A stretch of DNA of 64,000 bases. It comes from Giardia muris (taxonomy: Eukaryota; Fornicata; Diplomonadida; Hexamitidae). This document shows positions 8,120 through 18,000 of the stretch, piece by piece. The translations under genes were made by a program, and so were the position numbers. Below the pieces are notes generated by a model. It did no database searches. It had not been told where the DNA came from and saw only the letters and a list, made by a program, of their open reading frames with translations. The stretch's first letter is position 1. Each line of letters opens with the position of its first letter. Location of the stretch: contig CM016925.1 in NCBI GenBank assembly GCA_006247105.1, positions 2,170,001 through 2,234,000 of the forward strand. Direction: 5' to 3'.

Positions 8120-11100
8120 ATGGATGACAATGGCCCACGCTGGTTTGAGGCCGCGCAGCGCGGTGACATCGACACCCTTCGGACACTCCATGAGTCGATG
8201 ATTGGGAGAAAGGACCCACACGGACTGACGGCCCTTATGTACGTTTCGCGGGCCGGGCACATGCAATGTCTTAGCGTCCTCGAACGCGAGGCAAAGGCAC
8301 TCAGTCCCGATGGATATACTGCCTTGGCATACGCCATCGTGGGAGGCCATGCGGCAGCCTGCGAGTTTCTAGCGCCATTAGAGGGGAACATCCCTCTTCC
8401 TCTTGGGCGGAGTGCCTTAATGCTTTCCATTCAACTAGGGCGTGTCGATATTGCGGGAACTCTAGTCCCATACTGTAGCGTTGAGCGAGACGAGATGGGG
8501 ACGTCTGCTCTCGAGATGGCCGTGCAGAACCACCTACCCGATTGCGTCAAACTCTTAATCAATCGGACGGACACAACACTCGACGACCTTTATCGCCTCC
8601 TCAATTCCGGGAACAGGCTCATCGATTTCATGCTGCTCGAGCGTTGCGACACACTTTTAGAAGAGGCTTGCCGAGCCGCCCGGCATACTGTGCCCACCAC
8701 ACAGTCATATTCTTCGTTATGCCTCTCGACAGCTCCTGGAGAGGCAGGCTTGGCAGATCTAACAAGTCAGCATGTCAATATCCTCAGAGATATGATAGCA
8801 AATTTGAAGCAACAGTTATCGGATACGAATGCGTGTTTGGAGAAGGAGGAGGAAAAGAACTTCGAAGACCTTCAGAACGAGTTTCAGGAGCTCCAGGGGC
8901 ATATTGCAACAATGCGCAATTTGGTTCGAGAGCATGTCTCTCGGCGAGAAAGTGAGGCTTATACTGGGACTACCAAGACGTTGGAAGCCCTTGCCCTTGA
9001 GCAGAACCTACTAAAGGAAACCATTCAGGACCTTCGAAATAAGCTTTCTACCGCTGAGCAATCATCTGAGGAATCGTATGCTAGAAAGGAAATCCAGACT
9101 GATTCGGATTATAGTTCTGAGCTCGTCACTCGCCCTACTGAGCGGGAACGAGAGCTTGAAGAGCGAATAGTTGAGCTCGAGGGCGTTATTGAGGAGCTTA
9201 AGAACGCGTGTATCGAGGAGGCGTACGAAATAGACGGCGATCCTCCTCAGTCTCGTCTCACTCTTCATGATTCAGATGAGCTCCTCCTTGATGAATTGTC
9301 GCATCTCCCAGGGAGCTCTGTACTCACTGAAAAACTGGTTGCACGGCTCTCCCGTGATAAGCCGAAGGTGGTTTTGGACTCCGTGGAGGCTGGTGAGGAC
9401 TTCGAGGTGGTACGCTCGCCATCCGTTCGAACTCTTCGTACAGCCAGTTCTACGCGTGTGCGTCCAAATACCGAGACAAAAACGCATACTATAACCGAGA
9501 ATGAAGGCGTTAACGTCGTCGAAACGGTCGAGGCGCAGACAACAACTCATGTCTCAAAGACTACCTCCCCCCTCTCTCTTGACACGGTCGACGCTTGGTC
9601 CCCACTAGAATTCGATAGATCAAGCGTCGTTCATACGAGCACGGGCGTTAGCCCCATCGGGGTTCAGTCCGCGGCGGTCGGCCTGACACCACAGGATTCG
9701 ACCCTAACGGTTGACGCGTTTCTTCAGACGGAGCGCCTCCCACTTGACAATCTCGATGCCTCTGATGTCCGGGCCATACTCTCGCTTGTCGAGGAGGCGG
9801 CGGCCTTGACGCACATTGAGACCAGTCCAGATTCTCATGTACCACTCCTTAATAACCGGGAGCTGATCCTTAAGATTACCCAGCAGCTCCATATCTCATT
9901 TGCCAACATACCACGCGGTTACACGACTCCGACAGCGAAGATTCCTCCTCCGGACGAGTATCGGCGCGAGCCTGGAGTATCCGAGCCGACGCTACGCCTC
10001 TCAGAACTTGAGGGAAGCCTATTACAGGCGAACGACCAGATAGAGCAGTTGGTCCGTTCACTAAGTGCATCCCGCGAGGCTGTTGCACAGCGTGACGAGA
10101 CGATCGAGCGGCTCACTGCGGACAACAAAGGGCTCCAAACGTTGATACAGGGATATCGGAGCCGTCTTGCCTTTCAGGAGGTCTGCCAAGACACATCTTC
10201 CAGGGATATGGTTTCTGTCTCGACTCAGACGGTCGATACGTCTGCCATAGCACTGGATACAACGAAGCTTGCGATACAAAATGTTCGTATGGAATTGGAG
10301 GTGGCTCAAAGCCAGTTAAGCCAGCTCGTTCAGTCGAGGCCATCACCGTCTGAGACAATCGTCGGCTCATCACAGGGGATGCACCAGCTAGTCACTGAGC
10401 TGCAACAGGAGATAGAACGACTTAGGAGCGAGAAAAAGCACTTAGAACAAGAACACCACAACGGGATGCTAGCGAACCAGAGGCTTATGGAACAACTTGC
10501 ACGCACAGAGAACCGGGCCCGATTAGCTCTACCGGGTCATATGGGGGAGATGGAGGCGGATATCCAACTACTGCTGTCGCAGCTTACGTCGACGATTCAG
10601 AATGCGCGGACCTCGGGTTCTTTAGACACCCTTCTGGACATGGAGATCGATATTCACCGCCTTGCAGAAATCTGCTTCTCTCTCTGCCAATACAATACAA
10701 CACAACGGATCGAGCTGAGCCACATGCACAACAAGCTTGCGCTCCTTGAGTCAACGAACGCGTCCCTCTACACCTCTGTTAGTGCCCAGCCTCAGATGAG
10801 GACGGTTCTCATGGAGGCCGCTGCAGCCGGGGATGTTGAGGCCGTCAACCTACATATGGAACAAGCCGGCCGGCAGAATGGGAAGGGGGAGACCGCTCTC
10901 ATGCTTGCTGTTGAGAACCGTCACTCTGACGTCGTCCGGCTACTTTGCACGAAGGAGGCCGGGTTTTGTCGCATTGATGGCTTGACCGCGCTCGGAATAG
11001 CCTTGACCTGCGGCCATATAGATATTGCCAAGATTCTGCAGCCGTATGAAGGAATTCCCACTCAGGACTGTACAGACCCGGGATATAACCCGCTCGACCT

Positions 11101-11632
11101 GATCATGGCTGTCAAACGACAGGACGTCGTAGCGGCATGGTGCCTTCTGGACACCCATGCATGTAAGCAGGACGAAATGGGACGATCTGCCTTGATGTAT
11201 GCGGCAGAACAAGGCTTATCAGAGGTCGTCCGGTTCCTAGCCGAACGGGAGACAGGACTTATCGACAGGAACCGTCAGACGGCGCTGATGCTTGCGGCGG
11301 CAGTGGGATCGGAGGCATGTGTTCAAATTCTTGCCGATAAGGAGGCACGGATGGCAGATGCACAGGGCCGTACCGCACTCATGTATGCGGCGATTAATAA
11401 CCATTCCCGCGTCATGCCCCACCTGGTAGGTCTTGAGGCCGGAATTCAAGTATCTGCACAAGGGAGTGCTGAGCATGGAATGACTGCTCTGATGTATGCG
11501 GTCCGTGCAGACGCTCCCGACTGCGTCACGATCCTCTGGCGTCTTGAGAAGCACCTGCAGAACGCCCTGGGCGAAGCCCCCATCGACTTCGCGTGTACCG
11601 ACGCGATGACTAATCTCATTCGTAGTTTTTAG
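8120..11632 (+). CDS. Ankyrin repeat - coiled coil - ankyrin repeat protein (protein 21.1 type)
   Basis: 1170 residues. The N-terminal ankyrin block spans about 5-165 and opens with RWFEAAQRGD. Coiled-coil segments lie around 215-360 and 625-800, separated by a Ser/Thr-rich region (about 400-540). A C-terminal ankyrin block covers about 893-1170, with repeats of the form GRTALMYAA. The same layout, WFEA cap, IxVSAQG-type insertion before the last full repeat and short terminal cap occur in the genes at 1301, 11640 and 15036. The following paralogue starts only 7 bp downstream. No enzymatic motif is visible. Scaffold function is inferred from the family, and the long coiled coil suggests oligomerisation. 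Confidence 0.9.
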   Translation: MDDNGPRWFEAAQRGDIDTLRTLHESMIGRKDPHGLTALMYVSRAGHMQCLSVLEREAKALSPDGYTALAYAIVGGHAAACEFLAPLEGNIPLPLGRSALMLSIQLGRVDIAGTLVPYCSVERDEMGTSALEMAVQNHLPDCVKLLINRTDTTLDDLYRLLNSGNRLIDFMLLERCDTLLEEACRAARHTVPTTQSYSSLCLSTAPGEAGLADLTSQHVNILRDMIANLKQQLSDTNACLEKEEEKNFEDLQNEFQELQGHIATMRNLVREHVSRRESEAYTGTTKTLEALALEQNLLKETIQDLRNKLSTAEQSSEESYARKEIQTDSDYSSELVTRPTERERELEERIVELEGVIEELKNACIEEAYEIDGDPPQSRLTLHDSDELLLDELSHLPGSSVLTEKLVARLSRDKPKVVLDSVEAGEDFEVVRSPSVRTLRTASSTRVRPNTETKTHTITENEGVNVVETVEAQTTTHVSKTTSPLSLDTVDAWSPLEFDRSSVVHTSTGVSPIGVQSAAVGLTPQDSTLTVDAFLQTERLPLDNLDASDVRAILSLVEEAAALTHIETSPDSHVPLLNNRELILKITQQLHISFANIPRGYTTPTAKIPPPDEYRREPGVSEPTLRLSELEGSLLQANDQIEQLVRSLSASREAVAQRDETIERLTADNKGLQTLIQGYRSRLAFQEVCQDTSSRDMVSVSTQTVDTSAIALDTTKLAIQNVRMELEVAQSQLSQLVQSRPSPSETIVGSSQGMHQLVTELQQEIERLRSEKKHLEQEHHNGMLANQRLMEQLARTENRARLALPGHMGEMEADIQLLLSQLTSTIQNARTSGSLDTLLDMEIDIHRLAEICFSLCQYNTTQRIELSHMHNKLALLESTNASLYTSVSAQPQMRTVLMEAAAAGDVEAVNLHMEQAGRQNGKGETALMLAVENRHSDVVRLLCTKEAGFCRIDGLTALGIALTCGHIDIAKILQPYEGIPTQDCTDPGYNPLDLIMAVKRQDVVAAWCLLDTHACKQDEMGRSALMYAAEQGLSEVVRFLAERETGLIDRNRQTALMLAAAVGSEACVQILADKEARMADAQGRTALMYAAINNHSRVMPHLVGLEAGIQVSAQGSAEHGMTALMYAVRADAPDCVTILWRLEKHLQNALGEAPIDFACTDAMTNLIRSF

Positions 11633-11639
11633 AATAAAG
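11633..11639 (+). promoter_or_regulatory. 7-bp A-rich intergenic element (AATAAAG)
   Basis: The complete spacer between two tandem ankyrin genes is AATAAAG. It has to serve as the initiator of the downstream gene and may also carry 3'-end information for the upstream one. No AGTRAA is found at this junction. Confidence 0.4.
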
Positions 11640-14600
11640 ATGCCTTCCAGGCTCCCCGCGTGGTTTGCGGCCGCAAATAACGACCGAATTGTGGACGCCC
11701 AGCATCTCCTCGAGGAATGCGCAGGTGCCCGCAACGAGGCGGGAGAGACAGCGCTCATGATTGCCGCGCGCCTCGGATTTTGCGATCTCGTACAGCTCCT
11801 CTCAAGCACCGAGGCGAACTACGTCAGTCCGAGTGGGCGCACAGCCTTGATGATTGCAGCGGAAGCCAATCAGCCGCAAACCTGTGTTCTTCTATTGCAT
11901 GAGAAGGATATAACGCTCTCCGATGGACAGGATGCCCTCACCTTGGCAGTTGGAGTATCCGCGAAGGATGCTCTGATGGCGATGGGCCCACACTTCCCGG
12001 TAAGACGCACAGACGATGGGATGAGCCCTCTTGACATGGCAGTTCAAGCTGGGAACAGTGATGCCGTTCGTATTCTTCTTGCTACGCAACGGTACACTAG
12101 GGAAGATCTTGATATCGCCGAATCTCATCTGGATGCTTCCAGTGAGATTCAAATGTTACTCCTGAACGCACGGGCCGCCATCGCTGATTCGCACCGAGAT
12201 AGTCTCGCCACAGATCTAATTATACAAGATGGCGTGGAACCCGCCGTACGTACGGAACCAGTCCGTAACGAGCCTTCGAGCGAGATGCTACTCACGTATG
12301 CGCACAGCATGACGGACAGCGAGCGCTCCAGCATGCTATTTGAGCTTACAAACCTCCTACAACATCAGTTTGCGATGATGGATAACACTACTCCCGCCTC
12401 TGAAAGCGCCCACGATCAATTTATTCAGTGCATTCTTCAAACCCTTACTAGCAAAGCCCCAATTGCTCCTCCAGCCCAGCCAAGCCGTGATGATCCTGTG
12501 GTCTCTGACCTTGAAACGAAGATTGAAGAGCTACAGCAAAAGAACCAAGACCTCGATACTGCTAATAGGAGACTAATCGAGAGCCTTGCCGAAGCGCGGG
12601 AAACAATCGACCGGCTTCTTTCCGAGAAGGAGGATTCGACCGGAAAGAGTCAACAAGGTTCGGGATCGAGGCCTGCAACTCTTTCCATGGAAGCTGAAGA
12701 TACAGCTCATCTTCAGGACAGAGATGCACGGGAACGAAAGCTTATTCGCATGTATCAGCAGCAGATAGAGGAGATCAGGCAGAAAGCGGCAGAGGACATC
12801 GGAGCGATGCAAGAAGAAAGTCGGCGTCTCCAAGCTGATCTGGAGAAGCTCGCGATGGAGACGAATGAAAGTCAGCGGAACGCCACCATTCTGCAGTACA
12901 ACGCGAGCCAGTATCAGCGGGAGCTTCAAGAGCTACGCGATACAGTCTCGTACCAGCAGACGGAGAATCGGGCTCTCGCAACGGCCGTCAAGCTTCTTCA
13001 GAGCGAGAATACCGTTGATCCTACGGGCCAACTCGAAGGGACGGCCCGATTATCAGATGAGGTGTACGTCCTAAAGCAGGAGTGTGAAATGCTGCGATCG
13101 AGGCTCCGACAGACTTCGAACCAGCTCACCACTCTTATCGGTCCCTTGAACGCACCCCTGGAGTCAGTGGAGATGCGCCAGATCATCGACCTAGCAATCC
13201 GAAGTAGTAGCGAAGATGTGACGGGACTCTTCCAGCAGTCCAATGGTATTTTCACCGTGGCCTCTCTCCTCCAATGTATTGCACGGCTTCAAGAGGAGAT
13301 TGTTGCCCTTCAGACGATGGGCGACATAAGCTTGTCTCCGGAGCAGAAGGCCGTCTCTCCACGAGACTTCCTACCCCGTCAGTTACAACAGCAAAGATCA
13401 AAGACTGACACATCCGTGCATATGGCTGTTGAGCCCTCTTACGAGCAAGAGGATGTTCCCTCGATACCTCCCGAGCCGCACCCCGGGAGTGTACAGCCCG
13501 ATCTATTTGTTCGCGCCGCAGACTTTGTCGATATTTACCCGACCGAGTCCTCTCCAAGTGGAAGAGCACACTCGGTTGGCGTACTTCATCTTCATGACTT
13601 GGAGCACTCATATAGCCGCTCCACCAACCCTCGTGGTCTCGAGGTGACCTTTGATAAGCCAGACGTTGAACTAGGAAGTAGAGCCTCATCAAAGGGGAGC
13701 AAGATACGTAGTCCTAATAGCAATTCAGGGAGTTCGTCTCTTCGTAACGGATCACCAGCCTCACGTACGGTGTCTCCTCGTTCCGTTTCAAGAAAGCCTC
13801 GTGCCATTGCATCTGTTCCAACAAGGAACAAGTCTCCACGATTAGCCGGGCCCATGGGAGTATATGGCCCGCAGGTTTCCGTTAAGGGGGGCATGCAGCG
13901 TCTTGCATCTCCCCGTCTTAGACGTGGGACTGGAGGGAAAGTCCTTAAAACTTTCGGAAGCCAGCTTGGACAATCGAGCAACGTCCCAGACGTTATCGAC
14001 ATGTCACGGGCCCTCCAACTGAATGAGCGTGCGGAGCTGGAGAACTCCTCTCTAGAGTATAAGGGGACGACGCCGCTCATAGATGCCGTCCTTGAAGGAG
14101 ACAATGCGAGGATCCCGGATTTAATGTGCTATGCCGGACTCTTGAATAGCGATGGGATCACGGCTCTTATGATAGCAGCGATGCGAAACAACTGCGATGC
14201 CATTCGATTACTTGTTGAGGCAGAGGCTGGGATAAAATCGACGCAGGGCTTCTTGGCAATCCGATTCGCGTTGATGAGGGGGTATTTCGAGGCTGCTGAG
14301 ATTCTTACTCCCTACGAAGCCCGCAAGCACGTGGAAATCTCCCGCAAGGGGAACCGCCATACAGAACTGATGCGTGCGGTTGAGGAGGATAACATTGTCG
14401 ACATCTGGAGCCTCGCCCGCATCCAGGGAGGCCTTCAGGACGAAGATGGCCGCACAGCGCTCATGCGTGCCGCGCAGACCGGGAACTATGAAGCTTGTCG
14501 AATCCTTTATGAGTTGGAAAGCGGCATAAAGACCCCTTCCGGAGAAACCTCCCTCATGATAGCAGCGAGCGCGAACTTCCTGAAGTCAGCGACGATCCTC

Positions 14601-15002
14601 TCGCTTCGCGAATCAACAATGCGGGATGAGGAGGGTGTGACGGCTTTGATGCGTGCGGCTCAGAACAACAACGTCGCCATCGTCAAGCTGCTAATGTATA
14701 AGGAGGCGGGACTCCAGGACTCCAGCGGGCGGACAGCATTGATGTATGCAGCGAAACATAAATACGTGGAGGTGGTTCGTCTCCTTGCAAGTCTTGAGGC
14801 CGGGCTTCAGATGTTATCTCGCACGGAGAAGAGTGGGAAGACCGCGCTCATCATCGCAGTGCGGCGCGGAAGCTTAGCTTGTGCAAGGATCCTAACGTCA
14901 TATGAACGAGGGATTAAGGACGCAGCAGGCCGCCTCCCCATCAGTTACGCGCGCACGACAGAGATGCGCGATGTCCTTTCCGGCAGTGCTCGGCGGAAGT
15001 GA
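11640..15002 (+). CDS. Ankyrin repeat - coiled coil - ankyrin repeat protein (protein 21.1 type)
   Basis: 1120 residues. The N-terminal ankyrin block (about 5-165) opens with AWFAAANNDR. Coiled coil covers about 285-500. A basic, Ser-rich, probably disordered segment lies at about 660-785 and contains several SP-type sites (SPRSVSRKP, KSPRLAGP). The C-terminal ankyrin block spans about 808-1120. A motif IWSLxRIQ at the first C-terminal repeats is nearly the same in the next paralogue (VWSLIPYQ), which suggests these two are the closest pair. The stop codon TGA is embedded in AGTGAA, a probable polyadenylation signal. Function is inferred as a scaffold. The basic segment might bind microtubules or be a kinase target, which is speculation. 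Confidence 0.9.
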   Translation: MPSRLPAWFAAANNDRIVDAQHLLEECAGARNEAGETALMIAARLGFCDLVQLLSSTEANYVSPSGRTALMIAAEANQPQTCVLLLHEKDITLSDGQDALTLAVGVSAKDALMAMGPHFPVRRTDDGMSPLDMAVQAGNSDAVRILLATQRYTREDLDIAESHLDASSEIQMLLLNARAAIADSHRDSLATDLIIQDGVEPAVRTEPVRNEPSSEMLLTYAHSMTDSERSSMLFELTNLLQHQFAMMDNTTPASESAHDQFIQCILQTLTSKAPIAPPAQPSRDDPVVSDLETKIEELQQKNQDLDTANRRLIESLAEARETIDRLLSEKEDSTGKSQQGSGSRPATLSMEAEDTAHLQDRDARERKLIRMYQQQIEEIRQKAAEDIGAMQEESRRLQADLEKLAMETNESQRNATILQYNASQYQRELQELRDTVSYQQTENRALATAVKLLQSENTVDPTGQLEGTARLSDEVYVLKQECEMLRSRLRQTSNQLTTLIGPLNAPLESVEMRQIIDLAIRSSSEDVTGLFQQSNGIFTVASLLQCIARLQEEIVALQTMGDISLSPEQKAVSPRDFLPRQLQQQRSKTDTSVHMAVEPSYEQEDVPSIPPEPHPGSVQPDLFVRAADFVDIYPTESSPSGRAHSVGVLHLHDLEHSYSRSTNPRGLEVTFDKPDVELGSRASSKGSKIRSPNSNSGSSSLRNGSPASRTVSPRSVSRKPRAIASVPTRNKSPRLAGPMGVYGPQVSVKGGMQRLASPRLRRGTGGKVLKTFGSQLGQSSNVPDVIDMSRALQLNERAELENSSLEYKGTTPLIDAVLEGDNARIPDLMCYAGLLNSDGITALMIAAMRNNCDAIRLLVEAEAGIKSTQGFLAIRFALMRGYFEAAEILTPYEARKHVEISRKGNRHTELMRAVEEDNIVDIWSLARIQGGLQDEDGRTALMRAAQTGNYEACRILYELESGIKTPSGETSLMIAASANFLKSATILSLRESTMRDEEGVTALMRAAQNNNVAIVKLLMYKEAGLQDSSGRTALMYAAKHKYVEVVRLLASLEAGLQMLSRTEKSGKTALIIAVRRGSLACARILTSYERGIKDAAGRLPISYARTTEMRDVLSGSARRK

Positions 15003-15003
15003 A
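14998..15003 (+). promoter_or_regulatory. AGTGAA polyadenylation signal overlapping the stop codon
   Basis: AGTGAA matches the Giardia AGTRAA signal and contains the TGA stop (15000-15002) of the preceding ankyrin gene. Confidence 0.55.
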
Positions 15004-15035
15004 CAAATCGGATGACAAGGACTCCAAAATTTCAT

Positions 15036-18000
15036 ATGTCAAAGGCCTGGTTCGAGGCTATCGAGGGACGACGCTTCGATGACATCCGCACCCTCGCCCC
15101 GCAGTTCGCGACGACCACTGATATATACGGCGAGACGGGGCTTATGAAGGCCGTCCTCTATAACGACCGCAGCATTGTCGATGTCCTGCTTCCTCTTGAG
15201 ACGGGACTTGTGAGCACTGCGGGATACACTGCCCTGGCCTTAGCAGCCTCGATCAATAACCCTGATCTCTGCACTCTTCTCCTGCCTCTTGAGGGCTCAG
15301 TCCCTTTAGCAGGTCGAAGAACGCCTCTCATGTATGCCGCTGGTGTAGGAGCATTGGATGCCGTTAAGATCCTACTTTCCTCCTTCTCTTTAAGTGAGCA
15401 TGACGATCAAGGACTGACTGCTCTCGCTTATGCTGCAAGGGCCAATAGCCTCGACTGCGTCAAGCTTCTCTTAGAACAGACGACTGTGGAGACTCCTGAC
15501 ATCTGCCTCGCCCTCAAGTCTGCCGGAGAGGAGGTAACTGACGTTCTCGTTGATACCATTATGAAAAGACAAACGGCTTCAGCCCCTAGCGCTATTCAGT
15601 TACCAGAAGAACTCGAAAAGATGCGTACTGAGCTGGCTCAACGTATGGAGGAGCTAGCCAAGCTTCAGCAACGGGTCTTGGACCTCGAGGCTGAGAAGGT
15701 GGCACAGCAGGAGAAGATCTATGATTTAGAAGGCATGGCACTTAAGGCAAACATGACAAACTTCTCCAATGATCCGCTTGAGACAACAGACAAAGAAGGG
15801 AAGGAGATCCCTCTAGAGTTCCGCTTTAACCGTCTCTCCCTTGCTTACACTTCCCTATTACAGCGAGTGGATGCATATAAAACTGAACTACTTCACTTCC
15901 GTGAGAGGCAGGTCGCCCCCGCCTTATCGCTCGTTGATGTTTCTACTCCTCGTATGAATGACCAAGATAGGGCATACTTACAAAGTATCTGTTGTGATCT
16001 GGCAAGAACTGCCAAAGAGATGGACGCTGAAAAGATACGCCACAACATCACCGAACTACATAGCCGTACTTTGCAACTACTGGAAGGTGTCAGTGATATG
16101 CAAGATAGATGCACACACGAACTTTCTTTTGCAAAGGAGCCTATTGTACCGAGTGCTCCAGCTCTCCAGCGCACAGAGTCGCGTTCAGAACTATCTGATA
16201 CGTCCGATACGGCTCGAAGCGAAACCAAGCAGCTCTCTAAGCTGCGGGAAGCATTGAAGAAGCGCGTGAACGAGAATAAGGAGCTTCAAGCAAAGGTCAA
16301 GGAGCTCGAGAAGAAGGTGGTGACTCTTGAACAGGAGGTTGCTAATAAGGAGTGGAGTACGTCAGTGATTAATATGCGTCAAAGTGGCTCTCCAGCACGC
16401 GCCACACGCATCGCGTCGGATACAACAGCAAACTCTCCATACCGTCGCAATGTTTTCCGCTCAAGCTCAGGGATTGGAAAGCGTGAAGACGAAGAACTAG
16501 AGTTTGGAACCCCGAACTTCGGTCGTAGCCTCGTTGCTAGTGGCACCTCTCGCTCGGGCTCGATGAGCGAGCTAACGGAGGACTACTTCAGCTATTTGAA
16601 CAGTTTCATCGGGTCAACGGGAACAACCCCCGATACGGAGGCGAGGATTGCACTCCGCATCACTCCGGATACGAGTTATAACCCAGAGCTCACAAATAGT
16701 ATCCTTAGTCTACGTCCCGAAGATGCGGATACGGAGGCGTCGCATAAGCACACCCACAGCTCTGCTGGAGCTCTCAAGGATAAGATCACAGAACTGAAGG
16801 AGCGCATGGCAAAGATGGGAAAGAAGAAGCCAAGTATGGAGGGCATTAATAAGTTAACGGCCGCCCTCTCAAAGGCACAAGTCCTCCTAGAATCGCGAGA
16901 GAAAGAAGTAAGAGAGGCACGTCACAAGATTCATGATCTTGAGCGCAAACTAGCCCTAGCTGAGAAGTCCAGTCAGGCCACTGATGCTTACACAAAGCTT
17001 CTACGTGCGAAGGATATCGAGATCTTACGACTTCAGCGCATTCTAACAGAGGAAAATGGGATTGTGACAAAGCATGTCTTGGCAGAGTGCACCAAGAACC
17101 TCGATACCCTCCCATCAGGGCCCCTTGGGCGCATCTATTCTCGTCGTGGGAAGGCAGTACGCATCATAGATATCAATTCTCTCGATAATGATGCCAATCA
17201 GCTCAATTCACTTCGAGAACAGCTTGCACAACAGGACTCAGCGTTGCGTGCAACTCGTGAATCTGAGGTCAAGCTACGTGACCAGATTACCGAGCTTAAG
17301 CGGACTCGCGATGAGGCTGAGAAGAAACGTGATGCAGATATGTCTGAGGTCATGTCGAAACTTGTCGCTAAGATTCAGGAGATCACCGCCCTCAAGGGTG
17401 AGCTTGAGAAGGCTAAGGAGGTGCAGAACACGCTTCTCGCAGAGAAAGCGCACCTTGAAGAGGCCCATAAGATGCTGGAAGAGAGAGTTGCGAATCTTCA
17501 GAAACAGCTTGATGATGCAGTCAGTAGCATGGGTGATTTGACAGCCTCCGAGGCTCGTGGTTATGCCACCTCAGATGAGCTTCATCAGCTTGCGCTGAAG
17601 CTTGCAAATAAGAGTAGTGAGCTTGTTGAGGCCGATAAGCGAATCGATACTTTACAGGCGACCATTACGGACCTTGCACGCCGAATGGACACTGCAAGCT
17701 CCCAGCTTCTCGTCAGAGAAACTGAGGTTGATAATCTGCAGCTGATTATCCGTTCTCACGAGGCACAAATCGCACGTCAGCAAGCACTTATCGCGACGTT
17801 GAAGGATGAGCGCAATATTGAGCTTCTTGAACAAGACAATATGCCAGCAAGCGGATATAGTACCAAGAGGCCTATGGATCTTCTAGATATCAGCCAAGAA
17901 ACCATGAACGATGGCGAGTATTATGATGCTCGTAGCCGCTCTAGATCTACACGATCATATGTCGGCAGTGTTACGCGTTTAGGAACACCTTCCTTTTCAG

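Noticed and set aside
8095..8430. N-terminal extension of the NEK frame by 112 residues
   Set aside because: It is antisense to the N-terminal ankyrin repeats of the divergent gene and has no kinase or ankyrin character. The methionine at 8094 starts just before the kinase fold.
13592..14104. 170-residue minus-strand frame within an ankyrin gene
   Set aside because: Ser/Arg/Pro-rich mirror of the basic segment of the plus-strand protein; no independent support.
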